From positions 1 to 30,138 of the forward strand of contig DBXJ01000079.1 of the NCBI GenBank assembly GCA_002309475.1: a DNA stretch of 30,138 bases, read 5' to 3'. A program made the position numbers and the translations under genes. This stretch comes from Bacteroidales bacterium UBA1215 (lineage in GTDB: Bacteria > Bacteroidota > Bacteroidia > Bacteroidales > WCHB1-69). Below the pieces are notes generated by a model. It made no database searches. It was not told the origin of the DNA and saw nothing but the letters and a program-made list of their open reading frames with translations. Positions 24,161 through 30,138 of the stretch are shown piece by piece; within the stretch, counting starts at the first letter, position 1, and every line of letters begins with the position of its first letter.

Positions 24161-24196
24161 GATAAAAAACGAAGAATGTTGTTCTTCGTTTTTATC
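24161..24196 (-). terminator. Hairpin in the trxA-dsbD gap
   Basis: GATAAAAAACGAAGAA (24161-24176) pairs with TTCTTCGTTTTTATC (24182-24196) around the loop TGTTG, with a single bulged A. It could end transcription from trxA, or act as an attenuator in a dsbD leader, since it stands only 25 bases before the dsbD start. No separate T-tract follows on the minus strand beyond the stem's own T run. Confidence 0.6.
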
Positions 24197-24260
24197 TTTC
24201 AAACCATTATTCATGATAACAATATTGCTATTACCATCCCATTCAACCATAATGGACACT

Positions 24261-24292
24261 CTTTTACCTTTTCTTTTACCTTTTCTTTTATC
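24261..24292. repeat. 12-base tandem repeat downstream of trxA
   Basis: The unit CTTTTACCTTTT occurs at 24261-24272 and 24273-24284 and partly at 24285-24292. On the minus strand it is a purine-only block broken by single T residues. It overlaps one arm of the hairpin next to trxA. Confidence 0.75.
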
Positions 24293-24304
24293 TATAAAAG
24301 AAAA
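24281..24304 (-). terminator. AT-rich hairpin after trxA
   Basis: TTTTCTTTTA (24281-24290) and TAAAAGAAAA (24295-24304) form a perfect 10-bp stem with a 4-base loop, 23 bases after the trxA stop. The stem is nearly all A/T, so a weak terminator or an RNA 3'-end stabiliser are both possible. Confidence 0.45.
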
Positions 24305-24327
24305 TTTAATGCTTTGAAAATAAAATA

Positions 24328-24648
24328 TTACAAAAGTTTGTTAACTTTTTCTCTTAAATCATTTTCAGTAAGAGCACCGACATGTTTGTCAACAATTTCT
24401 CCGCCTTTGAAGAACAATAATGTCGGAATATTTCTTATGCCGAATTGAGATGTAATATTTATACAATCTTGATTATCTACATTAACTTTTCCAACGACAA
24501 CTTTTCCGTCGAATTCTTCTGCCATTTTTTCTACAAATGGAGCAATATGTCTGCAAGGACCACACCATGTTGCCCAAAAATCGATTAGCACCGGTTTATC
24601 TCCATTTACTAAATTTTCCCAATTGTTATCATTAATTTCTATTTCCAT
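24328..24648 (-). CDS. trxA: Thioredoxin
   Basis: This small cytoplasmic disulfide reductase has the active site W28-C29-G-P-C32, the preceding FWAT, and the cis-proline loop IPTLLFF. Its 106 residues match TrxA and there is no signal peptide. It lies upstream of dsbD on the same strand and is a plausible electron donor to it. The coiled-coil gene ends 22 bases before its start with no promoter motif between, so trxA is probably transcribed from the promoter at 25634. Confidence 0.96.
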   Translation of the reverse strand: MEIEINDNNWENLVNGDKPVLIDFWATWCGPCRHIAPFVEKMAEEFDGKVVVGKVNVDNQDCINITSQFGIRNIPTLLFFKGGEIVDKHVGALTENDLREKVNKLL

Positions 24649-24670
24649 ATTGTTTAACTATTTTTAAATA

Positions 24671-25609
24671 TTATTGTAAATTCATACTTGCTTCGCCAAT
24701 AAAATCATCATCCGTGAATAATTGAACGTGATATTGTCCTTCTACTGCAGCATCTCCTTCTCGCAATGTCCAAACCAAATTGATAGTTTTGGCTTTGTTT
24801 TCATAATTGATTGTTTCTTTGATAGTATATTGCAAACGTTTGCCATCATTTAAGAAACTATAATTATCGCCTGTTCCTAATGCCAATACTCGTCCGTCCG
24901 GCAAAGAAATTCTTGCATAAATATTCATTTCTCCTGCCGAAACTAAATGATTCTCACTCAATGTAAAATTCACTTTCATGCTTTTTACACGTCTTGCCTT
25001 TGGTGTTTCTGCATTTTTTGAAGTATAGCCTTTCAAAGAAACATTGTAAGCTTTAAATTTTGCAGCTGTATTGACTTTTGTCTGCAATTGCTCTTTTTCT
25101 TCTTGCAAAGTGCTACGTTCTTCATTCAATTGAGTAATCTCTTGTGTTAAATTCTCATTTTTTGTAATCAATTGAGCATTAGCAGTATATAAGGAATCCA
25201 ACAAGTTAACATACTCTTTTCCTTGATTTTGCAACAACTCCAATTTCTTTTTAATACGATTGTAATCGCCTTGTTTGGCTATCAAAGTTTGAATTTCTTC
25301 TGCTTGTGCCAAAATAGCACTATCTTTTGCTGTCAATTCATTATTCAAATCGCCGTACTCTCCTTTGATTTGATTGTAAGCCTGCATAATGGAATCCAAT
25401 TCCATTTGAAGCTCCATTTGCTCGTTTTGTGCTTCATGAGCTTCTGTAACATAAGTTTTTACATGTGTTAAAGCGTAAATAGCCACTGCTGCCAATACAA
25501 TACACAATACTGACAAGATAGCCGTCAATCGTTTGTATTTTTTTACCTCATTTTCTTGAGAATTCGATTGGGCATTCATTTGTGGTTGATAATCTGATTG
25601 TTCGTTCAT
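24671..25609 (-). CDS. Membrane-anchored coiled-coil protein of unknown function
   Basis: I do not recognise a named family, though proteins of this architecture are common in Bacteroidota. From ATG 25609 the 312 residues give: a polar Gln/Asn-rich cytoplasmic start, one membrane helix (about residues 31-50), a long coiled coil (about 55-185; heptads such as LQMELDSIMQAYNQI and LNEERSTLQEEKEQLQ), then a C-terminal beta-rich domain (MKVNFTLSENH... GQYHVQLFTDDDFIGEA). The topology suggests a domain held in the periplasm on a stalk. The earlier start at 25690 is rejected because a promoter motif lies inside that extension. Confidence 0.75.
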   Translation of the reverse strand: MNEQSDYQPQMNAQSNSQENEVKKYKRLTAILSVLCIVLAAVAIYALTHVKTYVTEAHEAQNEQMELQMELDSIMQAYNQIKGEYGDLNNELTAKDSAILAQAEEIQTLIAKQGDYNRIKKKLELLQNQGKEYVNLLDSLYTANAQLITKNENLTQEITQLNEERSTLQEEKEQLQTKVNTAAKFKAYNVSLKGYTSKNAETPKARRVKSMKVNFTLSENHLVSAGEMNIYARISLPDGRVLALGTGDNYSFLNDGKRLQYTIKETINYENKAKTINLVWTLREGDAAVEGQYHVQLFTDDDFIGEASMNLQ

Positions 25610-25633
25610 ATCTTCTTTTTTTTTATTATTTTG

Positions 25634-25641
25634 CAAAATTA
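25634..25641 (-). promoter_or_regulatory. -7 promoter element of the coiled-coil/trxA unit
   Basis: The minus strand reads TAATTTTG, matching TAnnTTTG, 24 bases before the ATG at 25609. TTG at 25668-25666, 24 bases further upstream, may be the -33 element. Confidence 0.5.
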
Positions 25642-25757
25642 CATAAAAAAAATACTCTAACATCACAATACAATAGATTTTTTTTAACATTTATCTTTTT
25701 ATTTTTTTTCTTCGTGCCGAGGAGCTTTCTTTTTTTCAACCATCCGCAATCTTATTG

Positions 25758-25765
25758 TATTTTTG
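25758..25765 (+). promoter_or_regulatory. Distal promoter-like motif upstream of the DegT gene
   Basis: TATTTTTG matches TAnnTTTG but lies about 140 bases before the gene, with a second match at 25886. It could give a longer-leader transcript. The rest of the gap between 25642 and 25885 shows no gene or clear structure. Confidence 0.3.
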
Positions 25766-25885
25766 TATGTTACAATCCCTATAATAAATATTACTGACAA
25801 CATTCGTGATTAAAATTCCAGGTTTAAATTTATCTTTTCGTATTGTCCAATGACATTTTTTTATCAATCACATCAATTTAAATTG

Positions 25886-25893
25886 TATTTTTG
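25886..25893 (+). promoter_or_regulatory. Proximal -7 promoter element of the DegT gene
   Basis: TATTTTTG ends 12 bases before the ATG at 25906, predicting a leader of only about 6 bases. The surrounding 16 bases (aaattgtatttttgca) are identical to those of the FKBP gene promoter near 27136. Confidence 0.55.
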
Positions 25894-25905
25894 CAAAAAA
25901 AATTT

Positions 25906-27123
25906 ATGATACCTTTTTCACCTCCTCGGGTAGACGAGAAAAATATTGCCGAAGTAGTAAAAGTATTACAATCCGGATGGATTACAACCGGTCCACGCAC
26001 CAAAGAATTCGAACATTTGATAGCCGATTTTTGCGGTATAAATAATGTTTTGTGTGTCAATTCCGCCTCTTCGGGATTAGAATTAATGTTACGATGGTTT
26101 GGCGTACAAGATGGTGACGAAGTAATTGTGCCGGCATACACTTATGCCGCCACCGCCAATGTGGTTGTTCACTGTGGTGCAAAAGTGGTTTTTGTTGACT
26201 GCAATTCCTCTGATTTTAATATCAATATTAAAGAAATTGAAAAACATATCACCGAAAACACCAAGGTGATCATGCCTGTGGATATAGGCGGCTTTCCATG
26301 CGATTACGATGCTATTAATCAATTGGTTGCCAGAGAAGATATCAAACATTTGTTCAGACCCGTCACCGACATTCAACAACAATTAGGAAGAATTCTTGTT
26401 CTTTCCGATGCGGCTCATTCAATCGGGGCTACCTACAAGGGTCGGCACACCGGTTCTTTGACAGATGCGTCTGTATTTTCTTTCCATGCGGTAAAAAATC
26501 TCACCACAGCGGAAGGGGGTGCCATTTGCCTGAATCTGCCAAAGCCTTTTGATAATGCAGAAATTTATAAATGTCTAAATTTTAAATCTTTACACGGACA
26601 GACAAAAGATGCTTTTTCCAAAATGCAAAAAGGCAATTGGGAATACGATATTGTAGAAGCCGGCTACAAATACAATATGACCGACATTATGGCTGCTATC
26701 GGCATTGTGGAATTAAATCGTTATCAAGACGATATGTTGGTAAAAAGAAAACATATTTTTGACGCTTACGCTCAATTTTTCTCTCAATATGCATGGGCTG
26801 AAGTCCCCTTGTATGAAGAGGAAAATCGTTGCACATCTTATCATGTTTTCTTATTGAGAATCAAAAACATAAACGAACAACAGCGAAATGCCGTCATACA
26901 AGAAATTTTTGAACAAGATGTTGCTGTTAACGTTCATTTCAAACCTTTGCCAATGATGTCCTTCTACAAAAAACTGGGCTATAAAATAGAAGATTATCCT
27001 ACCTCCTATCAAAATTACAGTCAGGAAATAAGTTTGCCGGTCTATTATTCTCTTTCCGACCGAGATATTCAGCAAGTTTGTTCTGCTGTAAAAAAGGCTG
27101 TAGAAAAAATTGTATCCTATTAA
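25906..27123 (+). CDS. DegT/DnrJ/EryC1-family aminotransferase
   Basis: These PLP enzymes usually add an amino group to a keto sugar bound to a nucleotide. The 405-residue protein begins MIPFSPPRVDEKNI, and has LQSGWITTGPRTKEFE, D168 in LSDAAHSIGA (contacts the PLP ring nitrogen) and the PLP lysine K197 in FHAVKNLTTAEGG, followed by the C-terminal VHFKPLP region. An extra stretch near residues 140-162 (REDIKHLFRPVTDIQQQ) precedes the Asp strand. I start at ATG 25906; the longer frame opens with TTG inside the promoter. It stands alone, so its sugar is unknown; a surface-glycan amino sugar is likely. Confidence 0.92.
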   Translation: MIPFSPPRVDEKNIAEVVKVLQSGWITTGPRTKEFEHLIADFCGINNVLCVNSASSGLELMLRWFGVQDGDEVIVPAYTYAATANVVVHCGAKVVFVDCNSSDFNINIKEIEKHITENTKVIMPVDIGGFPCDYDAINQLVAREDIKHLFRPVTDIQQQLGRILVLSDAAHSIGATYKGRHTGSLTDASVFSFHAVKNLTTAEGGAICLNLPKPFDNAEIYKCLNFKSLHGQTKDAFSKMQKGNWEYDIVEAGYKYNMTDIMAAIGIVELNRYQDDMLVKRKHIFDAYAQFFSQYAWAEVPLYEEENRCTSYHVFLLRIKNINEQQRNAVIQEIFEQDVAVNVHFKPLPMMSFYKKLGYKIEDYPTSYQNYSQEISLPVYYSLSDRDIQQVCSAVKKAVEKIVSY

Positions 27124-27135
27124 AAATAAAAATTG

Positions 27136-27143
27136 TATTTTTG
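27136..27143 (+). promoter_or_regulatory. -7 promoter element of the FKBP gene
   Basis: TATTTTTG, an exact TAnnTTTG match, begins 13 bases after the DegT stop and ends 27 bases before the ATG at 27171. A TTG at 27110-27112, inside the DegT gene, may be the -33 element. Confidence 0.55.
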
Positions 27144-27170
27144 CACATTGAACTATAAAAAATTTATAAA

Positions 27171-27857
27171 ATGAAAAAATATACTTTATTCATGTTAGCA
27201 TGTTGCGTGTTTTTAGGTAATGCAAATGCTCAAAAATTTAAAACAAAACTAGATTCCGCCACATATGCAAACGGCTATATGATGGGAGAATACTTTCACC
27301 AAAACAACATAGAATTGAATGCTGAAATGTATTACAAAGGCATGGTGGACGGCTACAAAGGTTCCAAAATGAAAATCAACAAAGAAGAAAAAGATGCCTT
27401 GATGCAATATTTCAATCAGCATGTTCAGCAACAAATGCAAGAAAATATGCAAAAGCAAGCTGACAAAAATAAAATTGCCGGTGCCAAATTTATGGAAGAA
27501 AATGCCAAAAACAAAGATATTAAACAAACGGAATCCGGCATTCAATACAAAATTATAAAAGAGGGCAACAGCACCTTACACCCTTCTGCAACCGACAAGG
27601 TAAAAGTTCACTACACCGGCACACTACTCGATGGCACTGTTTTTGACTCATCTGTACAAAGAGGTGAACCTATCTCTTTTCCACTCAACCAAGTGATTCC
27701 CGGCTGGACAGAAGGCGTACAATTAATGGTTCCAGGCAGCGTTTATAAATTTTGGATTCCATCCAACTTGGCATACGGCGATAGAAATATCGGCTCTATC
27801 CCTCCCGGATCTACTTTGGTATTTGAAATTGAATTAATAGAAATCAATCCTGAATAA
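27171..27857 (+). CDS. FKBP-type peptidyl-prolyl isomerase, exported
   Basis: The protein helps periplasmic proteins fold by turning proline bonds. Residues 1-20 are a signal peptide (ending NANAQ). Residues about 25-115 form the helical dimerisation part seen in FkpA/Mip (YANGYMMGEYF... AGAKFMEENAK), and about 140-228 the FKBP domain, with VKVHYTGTLLDGTVFDSS, VIPGWTEGVQLM, LAYGDR and IPPGSTLVFEIEL, which supply the usual active-site aromatics. The 228-residue length fits this two-part class. It has its own promoter motif. FkpA- or Mip-like is as precise as the sequence allows. Confidence 0.94.
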   Translation: MKKYTLFMLACCVFLGNANAQKFKTKLDSATYANGYMMGEYFHQNNIELNAEMYYKGMVDGYKGSKMKINKEEKDALMQYFNQHVQQQMQENMQKQADKNKIAGAKFMEENAKNKDIKQTESGIQYKIIKEGNSTLHPSATDKVKVHYTGTLLDGTVFDSSVQRGEPISFPLNQVIPGWTEGVQLMVPGSVYKFWIPSNLAYGDRNIGSIPPGSTLVFEIELIEINPE

Positions 27858-27934
27858 TCATTTTGTTGTACAACCAATAAACACAGAAAAGTTTGGTATA
27901 AAATTTGTATGCATAGAGTTACTTTAACTTAATT

Positions 27935-28333
27935 ATGAGAATGAAATATTTTATATCGGTATTAGCATGTGTGCTTATGATTACAGCATCTTCCACGCAA
28001 GATACTATTTCATCTATTAATAAAGCTATATCATCAGGCAATGCACAGCAAATTTCTCCTTATCTCAACTCTATGGTGGAAATGAATATCTTAGGCAATG
28101 AAGGATATGTAAGCAAAGTTCAGATTGAAAATATTCTATCTGCCTTCTTTAAAGAACATCCACCTATCAACTTTTCTGTCAAACAAGGCGGTTCGGTTTC
28201 TGAAAACACAAAATTTTCCATTGGAATCTACACTTCTAATAAAAAAGAAACCTACCGGATTTATTACGTTGTCAAAAAAAATGAAAACGAGGTAGAAAAG
28301 ATTAATAAGTTGATTATAGAAGAAAAAAAATAG
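27935..28333 (+). CDS. DUF4783-family exported protein
   Basis: The protein is 132 residues with an N-terminal signal peptide (MRMKYFISVLACVLMITA) and a small mixed alpha/beta domain (AISSGNAQQISPYLNSMVEM, SAFFKEHPPINFSVKQGG, TYRIYYVVKK). It matches my recollection of DUF4783, a family often found beside nadC in Bacteroidota, with an NTF2-like fold expected. Function unknown. nadC starts one base after its stop, so the two are cotranscribed. No consensus promoter is clear in the 77 bases upstream, which contain the palindrome GTTGTACAAC (27866-27875). A start at the second Met (27941) is possible. Confidence 0.75.
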   Translation: MRMKYFISVLACVLMITASSTQDTISSINKAISSGNAQQISPYLNSMVEMNILGNEGYVSKVQIENILSAFFKEHPPINFSVKQGGSVSENTKFSIGIYTSNKKETYRIYYVVKKNENEVEKINKLIIEEKK

Positions 28334-28334
28334 A

Positions 28335-29174
28335 ATGACAGTAAACGATTTTATTTTTGAAGCAATTCAAGAAGACGTTGGAAGCGGTGACCACTCATCG
28401 CTTTTGTCCGTTCCTGACAATGCGAAAGGAAGTGCCCAACTATTGGTAAAAGAAAATGGTGTTTTAGCAGGAGTGGATATTGCTCTTAAAGTATTTTCTT
28501 TGATTGACAAAGACCTTCAAGTCAATGTTTTTATTCATGACGGAGCAAAAGTCAAAAAAGGAGATATTGCTTTTGAAGTGTCCGGAAAAATTCGTTCCAT
28601 TCTTCAAGCAGAGCGTTTGGTGCTGAATATCATGCAAAGAATGAGTGGAATTTCCACAAAAACAGCATATTACTGCTCTTTGATAGAGGGCACACATGCC
28701 AAATTGCTCGACACCAGAAAAACCACTCCGAATATGCGTTATTTTGAAAAATTAGCTGTAAAAATCGGAGGCGGTTGCAATCATCGATTTGGCTTATACG
28801 ACATGATTATGCTGAAAGACAATCATGTTGATTTTGCCGGCGGCATAGAAAATGCCATCAAAAAAGCCAACAACTATCTAAAAGAAAACAATTTAAACAT
28901 AAAAATAGAAATAGAAACACGCAATCTGCAAGAATTGGCAGAAGTGCTTCGTGTTGGCGGTATAGACAGAATTATGTTTGACAACTACTCTGTGGAGGAT
29001 GTGAAAAAAGGAGTGCAAATGGTAGCAGGCAAATACGAAACCGAAGCATCCGGCAATATTACTGAAACCACTATTGTAGAGTATGCCAAAACAGGGGTGG
29101 ATTTTATTTCTGTGGGTGCCTTAACACATTCTGTTAAAAGTTTGGACTTAAGTTTGAAAGCTAAAATAAAATGA
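28335..29174 (+). CDS. nadC: Nicotinate-nucleotide pyrophosphorylase (carboxylating)
   Basis: NadC turns quinolinate and PRPP into nicotinate mononucleotide in de novo NAD synthesis. Family motifs are complete: GDHSS, ERLVLNIMQRMSGI, DTRKTTPNMRYFEKLAV, GGGCNHRFGLYDMIMLKDNH, EIETRN, EASGNI and SVGALTHSVKSLDLSL. Its 279 residues match. The other de novo genes (nadA, nadB) are not in the window. It starts one base after the DUF4783 stop and its TGA overlaps the pfkA ATG (ATGA), so the three genes probably form one transcript. Confidence 0.97.
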   Translation: MTVNDFIFEAIQEDVGSGDHSSLLSVPDNAKGSAQLLVKENGVLAGVDIALKVFSLIDKDLQVNVFIHDGAKVKKGDIAFEVSGKIRSILQAERLVLNIMQRMSGISTKTAYYCSLIEGTHAKLLDTRKTTPNMRYFEKLAVKIGGGCNHRFGLYDMIMLKDNHVDFAGGIENAIKKANNYLKENNLNIKIEIETRNLQELAEVLRVGGIDRIMFDNYSVEDVKKGVQMVAGKYETEASGNITETTIVEYAKTGVDFISVGALTHSVKSLDLSLKAKIK

Positions 29175-30138
29175 AAACTATAAAAACAATAGGAGTTTTA
29201 ACCTCCGGCGGAGATGCTCCTGGAATGAATGCTGCTATTAGAGCCGTTACCAGAACAGCTATTATTAATGGATTGGATGTAGTAGGAATACAAGGCGGAT
29301 ATCAAGGATTGATAGACAACACAATGCAACCCTTAGGTTCCTATAGCGTTCGCGGTATCATACAAAAAGGCGGCACAATGCTGCTGTCTGCTCGTTGCCC
29401 TGCTTTTAAAACCCGGGAAGGGCTGACGGTTGCCATGGAAAATTTAAAAAACAACAACATTGACGCATTGGTAGTTATCGGTGGAGACGGAACTTTTAGA
29501 GGTGCCAATGATTTAATAGAACTTTTTGATTTTCCTGTAATTGGTATTCCGGGAACGATTGACAATGACATCTACGGAACCGATTACACTATCGGCTATG
29601 ATACTTGTTTGAATACGGTTGTGGATGCTGTTGACAAAATTCGTGATACAGGAAGTTCCCACAATAGGATTTTCTTTGTGGAGGTGATGGGACACGAATC
29701 CGGTTTTGTGGCAATGAATAGCGGGATGGCCTGCGGTGCAGAAATTATCATGGTGCCGGAACAAAAAAATCAGATGGAAAAAGTAAGAAACTTTTTGCAA
29801 GAAAGAGCAAGAATGAATAAATCCAGCCTGATAATGGTGGCAGAAGGTACTGAAGGCGGTGCAATGACTGTTGCCGAGACGTTCAAAAAGGAATTTCCAC
29901 AATTTGAAATGAGGGTTTCGGTTTTGGGATATATCCAAAGAGGAGGCAGCCCGACAGCAAAAGACAGAATTGCCGCCAGTGAATTCGGTGTTGCCGCTGT
30001 TTATGGTCTTTTGGAAGGCAAAATCGGTATGATGGTCGGATATAAAAATAGCAAAATCCATTTTGAACCATTAAAAAATGCCGTAAAAATGCACAAAATT
30101 ATCAATGAAGATTTAATAAAAGTGGCGGAAAGCATCGG
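29171..30138 (+). CDS. pfkA: ATP-dependent 6-phosphofructokinase (3' end beyond the window)
   Basis: PfkA phosphorylates fructose-6-phosphate in glycolysis. The frame starts at an ATG overlapping the nadC stop and stays open to the window's end, giving 322 residues of a family that is usually 320-330 long, so little is missing. Visible motifs are LTSGGDAPGMNAAIR at the start, the ATP-site GGDGT (residues 104-108), catalytic D131 and D133 in PGTIDND, EVMGHESGF, and LGYIQRGGSP. The small residue after GGD (GGDGT) indicates the ATP-using rather than pyrophosphate-using type. Coupling to nadC is by 4-base overlap. Confidence 0.95.
   Translation, partial: MKTIKTIGVLTSGGDAPGMNAAIRAVTRTAIINGLDVVGIQGGYQGLIDNTMQPLGSYSVRGIIQKGGTMLLSARCPAFKTREGLTVAMENLKNNNIDALVVIGGDGTFRGANDLIELFDFPVIGIPGTIDNDIYGTDYTIGYDTCLNTVVDAVDKIRDTGSSHNRIFFVEVMGHESGFVAMNSGMACGAEIIMVPEQKNQMEKVRNFLQERARMNKSSLIMVAEGTEGGAMTVAETFKKEFPQFEMRVSVLGYIQRGGSPTAKDRIAASEFGVAAVYGLLEGKIGMMVGYKNSKIHFEPLKNAVKMHKIINEDLIKVAESI

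Overview
The window comes from a low-GC member of the Bacteroidota. Several things point there together: Bat-type VWA/TPR proteins, a secreted GH3/serine-hydrolase fusion, a DUF4783 gene next to nadC, the rplM-rpsI-rpsB-tsf gene order, and start sites preceded by the Bacteroidota -7 promoter motif TAnnTTTG rather than by Shine-Dalgarno sequences. The content looks chromosomal and mostly housekeeping. I see no rRNA, tRNA, CRISPR array, transposase, phage gene or intact mobile element. I cannot name the genus from sequence alone.

Layout. 1-1950 (-) is a BatB-BatC fusion, apparently the first gene of a stress/cell-envelope operon that continues off the left edge. Divergent from it, 2134-5951 (+) encodes a periplasmic three-domain NagZ-like GH3 plus serine-hydrolase protein and an unknown eight-helix membrane protein. 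5952-6464 is the only long non-coding stretch and holds several palindromic, repeat-like modules. 6522-9200 (-) is the ribosomal/translation operon rplM-rpsI-rpsB-tsf, closed by a strong terminator. 9472-10137 (-) is an exported SagB-like nitroreductase. 10276-14165 (+) holds aroA and then rfbA, a sugar-nucleotide SDR and a Cas4-like nuclease packed as one operon. 14162-16060 (-) holds a putative outer-membrane protein and ilvE. 16265-19539 (+) holds an M20 dipeptidase, a putative beta-barrel protein, a GreA/GreB-like protein and a DEDDy exonuclease. 19540-25609 (-) holds gpsA, a putative methyltransferase, smpB, dsbD, trxA and a coiled-coil membrane protein. 25906-30138 (+) holds a DegT-family aminotransferase, an FKBP isomerase, DUF4783, nadC and pfkA, which runs off the right edge.

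Genes that may act together: dsbD with trxA (thiol reducing power passed to the periplasm); rfbA, the SDR and perhaps the distant DegT aminotransferase (nucleotide-sugar supply for surface glycans); the translation block and smpB (ribosome function and rescue); and nadC/pfkA (cofactor and glycolysis).

Nothing here is a convincing undescribed multi-gene system. The best leads are the in-frame BatB-BatC fusion with a buried signal peptide, the lone Cas4-like nuclease overlapping a sugar-nucleotide gene, the GreA-like/exonuclease pair, the unknown membrane protein after the GH3 fusion, the palindrome cluster at 6092-6419, and a promoter so close to the aroA start that its mRNA should be leaderless. 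Family calls rest on motif reading by eye; no database search was run.
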